The notes below the pieces were generated by a model. It worked only from the letters and a program-made list of their open reading frames with translations, did not search any database and was not told the origin of the DNA. The position numbers and the translations under genes are program-made. This document shows, one piece after another, positions 1-9,055 of a stretch of 21,879 nucleotides of DNA; positions within the stretch are counted from its first letter, which is position 1; each line of letters starts with the position of its first letter. The DNA lies in NCBI GenBank assembly GCA_001509335.1, contig LGGY01000151.1, positions 1-21,879 on the forward strand, written 5' to 3'. This DNA comes from Fidelibacterota bacterium 46_43. GTDB lineage: Bacteria; Fidelibacterota; Fidelibacteria; Fidelibacterales; Fidelibacteraceae.

Positions 1-444
1 ACGATTCTCATTCAGTTCTTTTTCAATGAAGTATTGGATATACAGGGCATCCGTCCGGACCTTTTCTTCATCCTGCTCATCTATCTGGCTTTCCGACTTT
101 CTCCCACCCAGACTGTCTGGGCGGCCTTTCTCCTGGGAATCCTACAGGATATCCTTTTCCATCCATCGGTTTTGGGGCTCTCACCGTTGATCAAAACCTT
201 TTCCGGCTTTATTCTGGCTCAATTGATCCACAAGTCTTTCCTCCGGGTCAGGGTCTTTTCAACAATTTCATCTGTCCTCCTGATTTTTCTGAGTCATGTC
301 GTCTTTAACTGGACCATCTTCATTGAAATGCCCGTGGATTTTAATTATGTGCTGATAAACTATAGCCTGCCGGAGTTTCTTTATACAGGGGGACTCTTTT
401 TGCTGGCGAATTATTTTATTCCGCTCTATCCGGAAACTGAGTAA
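1..444 (+). CDS. mreD: Rod shape-determining protein MreD, 5' end cut by window
   Basis: Integral membrane component of the elongasome, which directs lateral cell wall synthesis with MreB, MreC, RodA and PBP2. The frame is open from base 1, so the start lies upstream. A TTG at 34 could be read as a start, but the residues before it (F-F-F-N-E-V-L) continue a membrane segment, so I treat the gene as truncated. About 147 residues are visible, against roughly 160-175 for the family. They form several hydrophobic helices, with the MreD-like stretch G-I-R-P-D-L-F-F-I near the start and L-L-G-I-L-Q-D-I-L further on. The TAA stop overlaps the ATG of mrdA by one base, which implies translational coupling. 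The assignment rests on this sequence style together with the mrdA-rodA neighbours. Confidence 0.9.
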   Translation, partial: TILIQFFFNEVLDIQGIRPDLFFILLIYLAFRLSPTQTVWAAFLLGILQDILFHPSVLGLSPLIKTFSGFILAQLIHKSFLRVRVFSTISSVLLIFLSHVVFNWTIFIEMPVDFNYVLINYSLPEFLYTGGLFLLANYFIPLYPETE

Positions 445-2222
445 TGGCACAATCCCATGAGAATACACTTACACCTGTCCAGTACTATATCCTCATTGGG
501 ATAACCATCATCCTTTTTGGTATTCTTTTATTCAGAATTTACGATCTTCAAATTCGCAAATATTCAGACTTTTCTTCCGAAGCCGTTAAAAATATGTATC
601 GCAAATACAATGTTCCCGCACCCCGGGGTATAATCTACGACCGCTACAATCGTCCGCTGGTTTATAATCAGTCCAACTATGATCTGGAAGTCTATCCCTT
701 CGAAATCAGACAGAGTGAACACACCTGGGAGGTGTTGTCGGAGATACTGCATATTCCCGCGGAAACGCTCAAAGAACGGATGGAAAAGAACATGAACGGG
801 TATTACCGTCCTTCAAAAATTGCTTCCAGTCTGGATTTCAGGACTGTTTCCCTGATCCATGAATATCAGTTGGAACTCTCAGGTGTGACCCTGACATCCC
901 GGCCAACCCGTCAATATGCCCAGGGGGTTCAGGCCGGACACCTTTTGGGATATACGGCTGAAATCGATAAAAACAGCATTGAACTGCTGAGCAACCAGGG
1001 ATATCGCCCCGGTGATTATATCGGTGTCAAAGGGGTTGAAAAATCATACGAGAAAGAGCTGAAAGGAATCAATGGTACCCGGTATGTCCGCATTAATGCC
1101 TATGGGATGGATTTCGGTGAGGATTTTTCCAAAAGCATTCCGGTTGTTCCGGGGAATGACCTTTATCTGACGATCAACAAGGATTTGCAAAATTATGTGG
1201 AATCCCTGGCTGATACTCTCCCTTTTTCCGTCACCGTTCTGGATTATACCAACGGCGAAATTCTGGCCATGACATCCCAGCCGGGGTTTGATCCGGCAAT
1301 ATTTTCCGGTATCGTAGAGATGGATGACTGGCTGGCCTTGCTGAATGATCCGTGTAAGCCCCTGATTAACCGGACAGTTCAGGGACTGTATCCACCGGGT
1401 TCTATTTTTAAGCTTATCGCCGTCGTCGCCGCCCTGGAAGATTATGTCATTTCTCCCTCCAAGGAATATCACTGTTCCGGGTCCTATCGCCTGGGACGAA
1501 GGGTATACAAATGCTGGAAAGAGGCCGGACACGGAGCACTGGATCTATACGGAGCCATAGAAAATTCCTGTAATGTCTATTTTTATAATCTGATTCAGGA
1601 TGTGGGACTGGAGCGCTGGCACCGCTATGGCCGTGCTTTTCGTGTGGGTACGTTAACCGGAATTGATATCCCTGAAGAGAAAGCCGGTATTCTTCCGGAC
1701 AAACGGTACCTGGATGAAAAATACGGACGCAACGGGTGGACTGTGGGAATGTTGCTGAATATGGTGATCGGGCAGGGAGATGTGTTGGTAACACCTATTG
1801 ACATGGCACGCTATACCTGCCTTTTGGCTTCCCGGGGTAAAATAATTACACCTCATGTGGGCCGGGCGATCTATGATAAAAAGGAAGAAAAACTCCGGAT
1901 GCTCTCTTTTCCGGAGGATTCTGTGCAGGGTGTTCATGACCGGGTTTGGGATGTGATCCATGAAGGCATGCGACGGGTTGTGGCGGGTGAAAACGGGACT
2001 GCGAAAGTGGCGAATATTCCCCATCTTGAGGTATACGGAAAGACAGGAACCGCCCAGAATCCCCATGGGGAAGCGCATGGATGGTTTATCGGTTTTGTGA
2101 AAGACATACAATTCCCATACGCCATTGTCGTGTTTGTCGAAAACGGGAAATCCGGCAGCGGTTCTGCAGCTCCTATGGCCCGGAAAATTTTTGATTATTT
2201 TTGGAAAGTGAGTGCTTTTTGA
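444..2222 (+). CDS. mrdA: Penicillin-binding protein 2, elongasome transpeptidase
   Basis: Class B PBP that cross-links peptidoglycan during cell elongation and pairs with RodA. It has 592 residues, normal for PBP2. One N-terminal membrane anchor lies at about residues 13-32. The pedestal (dimerisation) domain follows, including the P-A-P-R-G-I-I-Y-D-R motif near residues 58-67. The transpeptidase domain carries all three active-site motifs: S320-x-x-K323 (nucleophile Ser320), S375-C-N377, and K533-T-G535. The ATG overlaps the mreD stop (TAATG), and its own TGA overlaps the rodA ATG, so the three genes are probably one translationally coupled operon. The protein appears complete and active. 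Confidence 0.97.
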   Translation: MAQSHENTLTPVQYYILIGITIILFGILLFRIYDLQIRKYSDFSSEAVKNMYRKYNVPAPRGIIYDRYNRPLVYNQSNYDLEVYPFEIRQSEHTWEVLSEILHIPAETLKERMEKNMNGYYRPSKIASSLDFRTVSLIHEYQLELSGVTLTSRPTRQYAQGVQAGHLLGYTAEIDKNSIELLSNQGYRPGDYIGVKGVEKSYEKELKGINGTRYVRINAYGMDFGEDFSKSIPVVPGNDLYLTINKDLQNYVESLADTLPFSVTVLDYTNGEILAMTSQPGFDPAIFSGIVEMDDWLALLNDPCKPLINRTVQGLYPPGSIFKLIAVVAALEDYVISPSKEYHCSGSYRLGRRVYKCWKEAGHGALDLYGAIENSCNVYFYNLIQDVGLERWHRYGRAFRVGTLTGIDIPEEKAGILPDKRYLDEKYGRNGWTVGMLLNMVIGQGDVLVTPIDMARYTCLLASRGKIITPHVGRAIYDKKEEKLRMLSFPEDSVQGVHDRVWDVIHEGMRRVVAGENGTAKVANIPHLEVYGKTGTAQNPHGEAHGWFIGFVKDIQFPYAIVVFVENGKSGSGSAAPMARKIFDYFWKVSAF

Positions 2223-3475
2223 TGAACAACATTCAGCATCTACGTGAGAAAATATCAGAATTGGATTACCTGACATTGGCGATTGTCCTTGTGTTGACCA
2301 TTATCGGACTCTTTTCTATTTACAGTGCGTCCGGTGCAGGTAAAACAGATCAATGGTCCCTCCAGTTTGTCGTCCAACTGATTGCACTCTTTCTGGGTCT
2401 TGGGGTTTTGGTGCTGTTTTATGTGATACCCAAACAGTTTTTACTCAGCAATGCCTTGGTTTTTTATATTGCCGGCGTTTTGCTTTTGATGATTCCCTTT
2501 TTTATGTCCGGCACCATTGCTGAAACAAACCGGTGGATCGATTTGAAAATTGTCAGGGTCCAGCCCTCAGAATTCATGAAGTTTTTTCTCATCCTCATTT
2601 TAGCCCGGTATTTTTCCACTACGAAAAATTCCACCCAGGCTTTCCGGTATGTGTTTAAACCGTTGATTTTAACTCTTATTCCTTTCGTGTTGGTGTTTAT
2701 CCAGCCGGATCTGGGGACAGCTCTTGTATATCTGGCTGTTTTTATTGGTATGCTTTATGCGTCGGGTTACCGGGTGTATTACATTTTTCTGTTGATCGCA
2801 CCCATGATCACTGTTGTGGCAGCATTCAATCTCACGGCATTTACCATCTGGGGTATTATGTTGGGATTGATTATCTTTTTTAACCAGACGAATATTTTTG
2901 CATCCTCAGGGATATTTATCGGTAATATTGTTGTCGGCCTGATTACGCCCCTGATTTGGAATCATTTAAAACCCTACCAGCAAACCCGGATTCTCACCAT
3001 GTTCAATGCCGAACTGGATCCCCTGGGCGCTGGTTATCAGGTGCTGCAGTCGCAAATTGCCATCGGCTCAGGCGGACTCCGGGGGAAAGGCTTTATGGCC
3101 GGAACCCAGACCCATTTGCGGTTTCTGCCGGAACAACATACGGATTTCATTTTTTCCGTCATCGCCGAAGAGCTAGGCTTTATAATGGTTGTTATTCTCT
3201 TTATTCTCTTCTTTACCCTTTTTATCCGCTGGTTCAGGATGGCTTATCAGGCCCGGGATAAATTCGGAGCTATGCTTATTATCGGGGGAACCATTGTGTT
3301 GCTGTTCCACTTTTTCATCAATATCGGCATGACAGTCGGACTTCTGCCGGTGACAGGAAAACCCCTCCCCTTTCTCAGTTATGGGGGAAGTTTTCTCGTC
3401 ACCTGTTATGGCCTTGTGGGCTTGATCCTCAATGGGAATTCAGAACAAATACCCCGGGTCCTTACCTATCGCTAA
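2222..3475 (+). CDS. rodA: RodA, SEDS-family peptidoglycan glycosyltransferase
   Basis: Polytopic SEDS glycosyltransferase that polymerises lipid II and works with PBP2. I chose the ATG at 2222, which overlaps the mrdA stop as TGATG, over a TTG at 2201; this gives 417 residues. Family landmarks are N-R-W-I-D with Q-P-S-E-F-M-K, then Q-P-D-L-G-T-A, then G-K-G-F-x-x-G-T-Q near residue 290, then E-Q-H-T-D-F-I-F (Asp308, likely equivalent to the essential SEDS aspartate), and P-L-P-F-L-S-Y-G-G-S-F near the C terminus. At 417 residues it is longer than E. coli RodA (370), with extra hydrophobic sequence in the middle. It is the last gene of the shape cluster; smpB follows after a 39-base gap. Confidence 0.96.
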   Translation: MNNIQHLREKISELDYLTLAIVLVLTIIGLFSIYSASGAGKTDQWSLQFVVQLIALFLGLGVLVLFYVIPKQFLLSNALVFYIAGVLLLMIPFFMSGTIAETNRWIDLKIVRVQPSEFMKFFLILILARYFSTTKNSTQAFRYVFKPLILTLIPFVLVFIQPDLGTALVYLAVFIGMLYASGYRVYYIFLLIAPMITVVAAFNLTAFTIWGIMLGLIIFFNQTNIFASSGIFIGNIVVGLITPLIWNHLKPYQQTRILTMFNAELDPLGAGYQVLQSQIAIGSGGLRGKGFMAGTQTHLRFLPEQHTDFIFSVIAEELGFIMVVILFILFFTLFIRWFRMAYQARDKFGAMLIIGGTIVLLFHFFINIGMTVGLLPVTGKPLPFLSYGGSFLVTCYGLVGLILNGNSEQIPRVLTYR

Positions 3476-3514
3476 GTGATTGGTAAACTCCACTTTTCCC
3501 TTTAAATTTCACCG

Positions 3515-3964
3515 ATGATTAAAACAGTCGTGACAAATAAGCGGGCTTTTCATGATTATCATATTCTGGAAACCCTGGAAGCCGGTCTGGCCCTCAAAGG
3601 ATCGGAAGTAAAATCTATCCGGGAAGGAAAAATCAGTCTGAAAGAAGCCTATTGCTATTTTCAGGAGGGAGATCTCTACCTCCTTCAGTGCCATATTGCT
3701 CCTTATTCCCACCTGGGATATGAAGAACATGATCCTCTGAGACCCCGGAAACTCCTGCTTCACCGGGATGAACTCCGAAAACTGCGAAAGAAAAAGGAGG
3801 AGGGCGGACTAACGATCGTTCCTCTGAAAGTCTATTGGAATAAAAATCACCTGAAAGCGGAAATTGCTCTGGTAAAAGGGAAAAAACTTTATGACAAACG
3901 GAGAGATCTGGCGGAAAAAGAATCCCAACGGACCATGGAGCGGATGATGAAACAGAAAAGGTAG
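3515..3964 (+). CDS. smpB: SsrA-binding protein SmpB
   Basis: RNA-binding partner of tmRNA in trans-translation, the rescue of stalled ribosomes. It has 149 residues, normal for the family. The N terminus (N-K-R-A-F-H-D-Y) and the stretch G-L-A-L-K-G-S-E-V-K-S-I-R match the conserved SmpB OB-fold core. The C terminus is strongly basic (K-R-R-D-L-A-E-K-E then M-K-Q-K-R), as expected for the tail that enters the decoding site. The start is fixed by the family N terminus. No clear Shine-Dalgarno sequence precedes it: the bases before the ATG are pyrimidine- and A-rich. tyrS follows after 3 bases, with an AGGTAGG ribosome site spanning the smpB stop. No tmRNA gene was seen in the window. Confidence 0.97.
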   Translation: MIKTVVTNKRAFHDYHILETLEAGLALKGSEVKSIREGKISLKEAYCYFQEGDLYLLQCHIAPYSHLGYEEHDPLRPRKLLLHRDELRKLRKKKEEGGLTIVPLKVYWNKNHLKAEIALVKGKKLYDKRRDLAEKESQRTMERMMKQKR

Positions 3965-3967
3965 GTT

Positions 3968-5179
3968 ATGACCACATTTCCCTCGCTGAATGAACAGATG
4001 GACCTGATCCGGAAGGGAACAGAGGAAATACTCCCGGAAGAAGAGATGGTCCGGAAAATTGAACAATCCATCAAGACTCACACACCCATGCGGATAAAGC
4101 TGGGGGCTGATCCCAGCCGTCCAGACCTGCATATCGGCCATGGTGTGGTGCTGAACAAGCTGAGAAACTTTCAGGATTTGGGGCACCAGGCTGTGTTGAT
4201 TATCGGTGATTTTACCGCCATGATCGGGGATCCTTCGGGCAAAAGCAAAACCCGGCCTGCCCTGACCCTGCAGGAAACCAGGGAAAATGCCCAATCCTAT
4301 TTTGATCAGGCTGGGATTATTCTCGATACACAACGGCTTGAAATACATTATAATTCAGACTGGCTGAATAAACTTTCTTTTGGGGATGTGATTGTTTTAT
4401 CGTCAAAATATACCGTTGCACGCATGCTTGAACGGGATGATTTTGCCAAACGGTACAAAGAAGGCATGCCCATCTCGGTCCACGAATTCATGTATCCCCT
4501 GGCTCAGGCCTATGACAGTTACGCTATACGGGCTGATGTGGAGATTGGCGGTACGGATCAGAAATTCAATTTTTTGGTGGCCCGGGATATTCAACGGGAA
4601 TACGGTCAGAATCCCCAGGTGATTCTCACCATGCCGATCCTGGAAGGTACGGACGGCGTGGAAAAAATGTCCAAATCCCTGGGGAATTACATTGCCCTGA
4701 CTGATCCTCCCGAAGAGATGTACGGCAAAACACTATCCATTCCGGACGAACTGATTCTTCGCTATTTTGTGTTGACAACCGATTTATCCCCAAAAGAAAT
4801 CGAGAGTCTAAAGAAAGACCTGGAAAGCGGGAAAAATCCCAGGGATGCCAAACACGACCTGGCCTGGCATCTGGTACGGCGCTACCATTCAAAAGAAGAT
4901 GCAGACAAAGCCCGGGATCATTTTAACCAGGTATTTGTAAAGGGCGGTGTGCCGGATGAGATGGAAGTATACACCATGTCACCGGATGAACGAATCATGG
5001 ATATCCTGGTTGCCGCCGGTCAGGTTTCATCGTCCGGTGAAGCCAAGCGTCTCATCAAACAGGGCGGTGTATCCCTGGATGGTGAAAAAATCACGGATAT
5101 CCAATCGGTTCCTCTCATAAAAGGTGAGGCGGTGCTTAAAATCGGGAAACGGAAATTTCTGAAACTGAAGAAGAAATAA
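3968..5179 (+). CDS. tyrS: Tyrosyl-tRNA synthetase
   Basis: Class I aminoacyl-tRNA synthetase charging tRNA-Tyr. It has 403 residues. The ATP-binding signature is a clean HIGH at residues 55-58 and the second is K-M-S-K-S at 233-237; both in canonical form suggest the TyrS2/TyrZ-type subgroup rather than the E. coli form. The tyrosine-site region is E-I-G-G-T-D-Q-K-F-N-F. The C-terminal S4 RNA-binding domain (about residues 335-400) includes A-K-R-L-I-K-Q-G-G-V-S-L-D-G. Three bases separate it from smpB and six from the next gene, so it belongs to the same directional run. It appears complete. Confidence 0.96.
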   Translation: MTTFPSLNEQMDLIRKGTEEILPEEEMVRKIEQSIKTHTPMRIKLGADPSRPDLHIGHGVVLNKLRNFQDLGHQAVLIIGDFTAMIGDPSGKSKTRPALTLQETRENAQSYFDQAGIILDTQRLEIHYNSDWLNKLSFGDVIVLSSKYTVARMLERDDFAKRYKEGMPISVHEFMYPLAQAYDSYAIRADVEIGGTDQKFNFLVARDIQREYGQNPQVILTMPILEGTDGVEKMSKSLGNYIALTDPPEEMYGKTLSIPDELILRYFVLTTDLSPKEIESLKKDLESGKNPRDAKHDLAWHLVRRYHSKEDADKARDHFNQVFVKGGVPDEMEVYTMSPDERIMDILVAAGQVSSSGEAKRLIKQGGVSLDGEKITDIQSVPLIKGEAVLKIGKRKFLKLKKK

Positions 5180-5185
5180 TTATTT

Positions 5186-7420
5186 ATGCGCTTTACCTCT
5201 TTATTAAAAGGTATTCTGCTTTTTATCCCCGTATTGGGAATTGCCGGGGAGTATCTTTGGCCTACCGAAGCGACACGGCTTCTCAGCGGAACCTTCGGTG
5301 AAACCCGGAGCGGACATTTTCATTCTGGGATTGATATTAAAACCTGGGCACGCGACGGCTATGCGTGTTTTGCCCCTGAGGATGGGTATATCGAGCGGGT
5401 GCTTGTAAGTCCACAAGGATATGGCAAAGCCCTGTACATCCGCCTGAAAGATAATCGCATTGCCGTTCTGGCTCATCTGGATTCTTTTTACGGCCGGATT
5501 GCTTCCCGGGTTCGAAGCGAACAACTTTCCTCGAAAAAGGTTTTTCTGGAACTGGTTTTGAATCCGGGTGAATACCCTGTCCGAAAGGGAGACGTTGTGG
5601 CTTATTCCGGCCATTCGGGCACAGTTGTCCCCCATGTTCATTTTGAAATCCGGGATTCCTCAAATTATCCCATCAACCCCCTTCTGAATGGTTTCCCCAT
5701 TGAAGATGATGTGGCCCCGGAACCGGTGGAAATTGCCTTTATCCCCCTGAGTCCGGGAGCCCGCGTCAATGGTTCAACGGATGGCATGATTTTTCCTCTG
5801 ATCCCGGAGAAAGAAAACACGTATACCCTGATTGATACGGTATATCTTCACGGAACCTTCGGCATCAGTTTAAAAACCTGGGATCGGGGAAATTATCCCC
5901 ATAACAAAAACGGGGTCTATTCCATCAGCCTTTACCTGGACGGTAAGAATCTTTTTGAAAGCCGCTTTGATAAATTGAACTGGGACCAGACCCACTGGAT
6001 GCATGAAGATAGGAATTACCGCCTTGCTTACGAAGGGAATGGGAATTTTTACCGCTTATTCACTTTCGAAAGCACCGAGGAGCTCTCCTTTTACCGTAGT
6101 GAAAACGGGGGATATCTGACGGTGGAAGAAGGTGTTCACACCTGTGTGATCCAGATCCGGGATGCCAATGGAAACCGTGCCGGTGTAAAAATTGCACTGA
6201 AAGGTGTTGAAACCCCTGATAATCCCTGTCAGGTGGATAAACAGGGGGATGTTTATACTGTTTCCGTGGACTCATGCTACCTTAAACAATATCCCAATGC
6301 CGAACTCCTTATTGAACGGTATAATCCTTACGGACATAAAGAAGCTCAGGTCAATAGAACCCTCGGATCTCTGGTTAACGGAAACCTGAAAATTAAAGCA
6401 GATGAAGAAAACGGTGCCCTTCTGCTGAGGGTCATCCCCAAACACGGGCCGGTTCCCTCCCCTCTTCTAAAACATTTCTACAATCCGGAAAACTATCCGA
6501 AAGCGGCTATCCGGGTTGTTCCCCGCCATTTTTCCGCAGGCATCCTTTTTGAAATTGAATCCAATATGGTTCTGCCACCCTCTTTGCTTTTGTCTCTTGA
6601 GGGAAGGGCATGCACATCCCTGGACTGGGAGACAGTAACGGCAAGCTGGGCGAGGACAGCGCTGATTCCCCCGGATGAATTTGAATCATACCACAAATTA
6701 AACATATATGATTATCATCTCAATGAATGGGAAACGGTATGGAATATTTCTCCTCATGTGGTGAAAACAACTGAAAGGATCTCATTCCGCTCCGATGATG
6801 AACAGTTTGGGGTTGTCATTCCGGAAAACACGTTTTTTAGGGATGTCATTTCCTGGATTAGCACTCAGGAAAAAGAAAAGGATCCTGAAGGGGGAGAAAT
6901 CATATCAAAGATCTATTCTCTTCATCCCATGGACCAGCCTTTAAAAGGATCCCTGGAGATCGCACTCCGGAGTGATCCCACCTATCCCTATCATGCTCAG
7001 ACCGGTTTGTACCGGGCAAAAGGGGATGGAAAATGGTCTCTTGTCAGTCAGGATCCCGGACCTGGAAAAGACTATTACCGGACCCGCACACGGTCTTGCG
7101 GGACCTATGCTTTGGTGAGAGATCTGGAACCGCCGGTTTTTGAAAAAGTCTTTCCGGGAAGCGGGGGACATTATTATTTGAAGGATCTGAAAAAGGCCTG
7201 GGTTGAAGTCTCGGATAATCTGAGCGGTATAGATGCGGGAAATCTTGTGGTCATGTTAAACGGAACCTGGATGATTTACTATTACAATGCACCCACACGG
7301 ATTGTATCAGTTGAAATGCCCCGGCAGCTGCCGGCTGGTGAGCATACCCTGGAATGGATTCTCCGGGATAAAGCAGGGCATGAGCAAAAAAAAATCGTTA
7401 AATTCAACATAATTGAATAA
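5186..7420 (+). CDS. Exported M23-type (LytM) metallopeptidase with long C-terminal extension
   Basis: Probable periplasmic or surface peptidoglycan endopeptidase. Residues 1 to about 20 form a signal peptide (basic start, then hydrophobic core, ending G-I-A). The LytM domain spans about residues 30-170. The zinc ligands appear intact: H46-x-x-x-D50 (H-S-G-I-D) and H152 in H150-V-H152, with a further His97 in A-H-L-D. Key residues are therefore present and it should be catalytically competent, unlike EnvC/NlpD-type activators. About 570 residues follow, rich in beta-type sequence with Ig-like character, including D-N-L-S-G-I-D near residue 680, a pattern seen in surface Ig-like repeats. I do not recognise a named domain in that extension. 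It could bind cell wall or partner proteins. It sits downstream of shape genes, consistent with a wall role. Confidence 0.85.
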   Translation: MRFTSLLKGILLFIPVLGIAGEYLWPTEATRLLSGTFGETRSGHFHSGIDIKTWARDGYACFAPEDGYIERVLVSPQGYGKALYIRLKDNRIAVLAHLDSFYGRIASRVRSEQLSSKKVFLELVLNPGEYPVRKGDVVAYSGHSGTVVPHVHFEIRDSSNYPINPLLNGFPIEDDVAPEPVEIAFIPLSPGARVNGSTDGMIFPLIPEKENTYTLIDTVYLHGTFGISLKTWDRGNYPHNKNGVYSISLYLDGKNLFESRFDKLNWDQTHWMHEDRNYRLAYEGNGNFYRLFTFESTEELSFYRSENGGYLTVEEGVHTCVIQIRDANGNRAGVKIALKGVETPDNPCQVDKQGDVYTVSVDSCYLKQYPNAELLIERYNPYGHKEAQVNRTLGSLVNGNLKIKADEENGALLLRVIPKHGPVPSPLLKHFYNPENYPKAAIRVVPRHFSAGILFEIESNMVLPPSLLLSLEGRACTSLDWETVTASWARTALIPPDEFESYHKLNIYDYHLNEWETVWNISPHVVKTTERISFRSDDEQFGVVIPENTFFRDVISWISTQEKEKDPEGGEIISKIYSLHPMDQPLKGSLEIALRSDPTYPYHAQTGLYRAKGDGKWSLVSQDPGPGKDYYRTRTRSCGTYALVRDLEPPVFEKVFPGSGGHYYLKDLKKAWVEVSDNLSGIDAGNLVVMLNGTWMIYYYNAPTRIVSVEMPRQLPAGEHTLEWILRDKAGHEQKKIVKFNIIE

Positions 7421-7437
7421 AAAGCAGGATCGGTTAC

Positions 7438-7842
7438 ATGAAAGAGAAGCATGATGACGCATTAATCCGGGCGGCCTGTGAGGTGCGGGGAAAAGCCCAT
7501 GCGCCTTATTCCCGTTTTCATGTAGGTGCCGCTCTTGAGGGGAAGGATGGGAAAATTTACACTGGTGTGAACATAGAAAGCAGTTCGTACGGACTCTCTG
7601 TATGTGCCGAACGGAATGCCGTATCCCGTGCGGTTGCCGAAGGGGAAGATACCTTCCGCCGACTGGTGGTGGCAAGTCCAGGCGGTGTGAGTCCCTGCGG
7701 TGCCTGCAGACAGGTCCTTTGGGATATCTGTGGTGATATTGACGTGATCATGGTGGATGAATCAGGAACGGTAACCCGGCAGATGAAAACGTCAGAACTT
7801 CTGCCTGCAGCCTTTGACGAGAAGAATTTAAAACATGGGTGA
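7438..7842 (+). CDS. cdd: Cytidine deaminase
   Basis: Converts cytidine and deoxycytidine to uridine and deoxyuridine in pyrimidine salvage. It has 134 residues, the size of the small homotetrameric zinc enzymes. The zinc site is visible: C56-A-E58 (Glu58 is the proton shuttle) and P86-C87-G-A-C90, giving three cysteine ligands as in the tetrameric class. N-I-E at residues 45-47 is the nucleoside-binding N-x-E. An AGGA lies about 9 bases upstream of the ATG. The 3' end overlaps udk by 8 bases, and udk in turn overlaps tdk, forming a coupled salvage set. Confidence 0.96.
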   Translation: MKEKHDDALIRAACEVRGKAHAPYSRFHVGAALEGKDGKIYTGVNIESSSYGLSVCAERNAVSRAVAEGEDTFRRLVVASPGGVSPCGACRQVLWDICGDIDVIMVDESGTVTRQMKTSELLPAAFDEKNLKHG

Positions 7843-8473
7843 TACATCGTGTGTTGTTATTGGTCTGGCAGGAGGCAGTGGGTCCGGTAAAACGTCCGTC
7901 GCCAAGGCACTGGCCCGGGATTTTAAAGACAAAGGCGCTATTGTTATTGAACAGGACTGGTACTACCGGAACATTCCGGAAGATTCCCGGATTAAAGCAT
8001 CGGACTGGAATTTTGACCATCCCGATTCCGTGGAATTTTCTCTCCTTATCGATCAACTGAAATTCCTCAGAAAGGGTGAACCGGTTGAAGCACCCCAGTA
8101 TGATTATAAAACTCATTCCAGGAGGAAAGAAACCCGCCGGATTTATCCCCAGCCTGTGATTATTCTGGAAGGTATCCTGATTCTGGATAATCCGGAATTA
8201 AGGTCTCTTCTGGATATAAAAATCTATGTGGATACCGATGCGGATGTGCGCTTTATCCGACGCTTGCAGAGAGATATTCATGAGCGCGGGCGAAGCGTGG
8301 AAAATGTGATCACCCAATATTATAAAACAGTCCGTCCCATGCACGAAACGTTCGTGGAACAGAGCAAAAAGTATGCGGATATTATCATCCCCCAGGGGGC
8401 GGAAAATTATGTGGCGATAGATGTGTTAAAAACGAAAATTAAATGGTTATTAAGGGAAGCTCATGGTCGGTGA
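7835..8473 (+). CDS. udk: Uridine kinase
   Basis: Phosphorylates uridine (and usually cytidine) to the 5'-monophosphate in the cytoplasm. It has 212 residues. The P-loop is G-G-S-G-S-G-K-T at residues 13-20, preceded by a short beta strand. It is followed by the uridine-kinase signature D-H-P-D-S near residue 55, a Y-D-Y-K-T-H-S-R-R region, and I-L-E-G-I-L-I-L for the Walker B-like strand. D-x-R-F-I-R-R-L-Q-R-D matches the lid region of the family. The ATG overlaps the cdd 3' end by 8 bases and the TGA lies 11 bases inside tdk. It uses the uridine made by Cdd, which supports a single salvage route. Confidence 0.95.
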   Translation: MGDTSCVVIGLAGGSGSGKTSVAKALARDFKDKGAIVIEQDWYYRNIPEDSRIKASDWNFDHPDSVEFSLLIDQLKFLRKGEPVEAPQYDYKTHSRRKETRRIYPQPVIILEGILILDNPELRSLLDIKIYVDTDADVRFIRRLQRDIHERGRSVENVITQYYKTVRPMHETFVEQSKKYADIIIPQGAENYVAIDVLKTKIKWLLREAHGR

Positions 8474-9032
8474 CTGGTATCCACACAAAGGCGGTTGGAT
8501 CGAAGTGATCTGCGGCAGTATGTTTAGCGGAAAAACAGAAGAACTTATCCGGCGATTGCGCAGGGCGCAAATTGCCAAACAGAAGGTTGTGGTATTCAAA
8601 CCCCGGATTGACAACCGCTATGATGATGAAAATATCGTTAGTCACAGCCAGTTGCAATTGCCCAGCATTGTTATCGATAAACCGGAGGATATCCTGCAGC
8701 ATGCAATTTTTGCCCAGGTGATCGGGATTGATGAAGTGCAGTTTTTAAGTACGGATATTGTGGAAATTGTCCAAAAGCTGGCAGACAGCGGAAAACGGGT
8801 GATTATTGCCGGTCTGGATAAGGATTACCGGGGCCGTTCCTTTCCCCCCATGCCTGAACTTCTGGCTTTGGCGGAATATATTACCAAACCCCTGGCCATC
8901 TGTATGCGATGCGGGGCTCCCGCAAATTATACACAACGGTTAACACGTTCGGACAAACTGGTGGAAGTGGGTGCCGATGAAATTTATGAAGCCCGGTGCC
9001 GCCACTGTTTTGAACCACCGAAAGACGAATAA
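8463..9032 (+). CDS. tdk: Thymidine kinase, type II (TK1-like)
   Basis: Phosphorylates thymidine and deoxyuridine using ATP. It has 189 residues. The P-loop is G-S-M-F-S-G-K-T-E-E (residues 18-27). The catalytic base is Glu91 in I-D-E-V-Q-F. The structural zinc site has four cysteines as two pairs, C147-x-x-C150 and C179-x-x-C182, with the lasso and thymidine-binding region between them. All these are standard for TK1-like enzymes. It overlaps udk by 11 bases. The next gene is a nucleoside permease 23 bases downstream. Confidence 0.96.
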   Translation: MVGDWYPHKGGWIEVICGSMFSGKTEELIRRLRRAQIAKQKVVVFKPRIDNRYDDENIVSHSQLQLPSIVIDKPEDILQHAIFAQVIGIDEVQFLSTDIVEIVQKLADSGKRVIIAGLDKDYRGRSFPPMPELLALAEYITKPLAICMRCGAPANYTQRLTRSDKLVEVGADEIYEARCRHCFEPPKDE

Positions 9033-9055
9033 TATTTTTTCAAAGAGGATTTCTT

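Noticed and set aside
1653..2276. A 207-codon open frame opposite mrdA
   Set aside because: It lies antisense to the conserved transpeptidase domain and its translation shows no family motif; similar antisense frames occur opposite many genes here.
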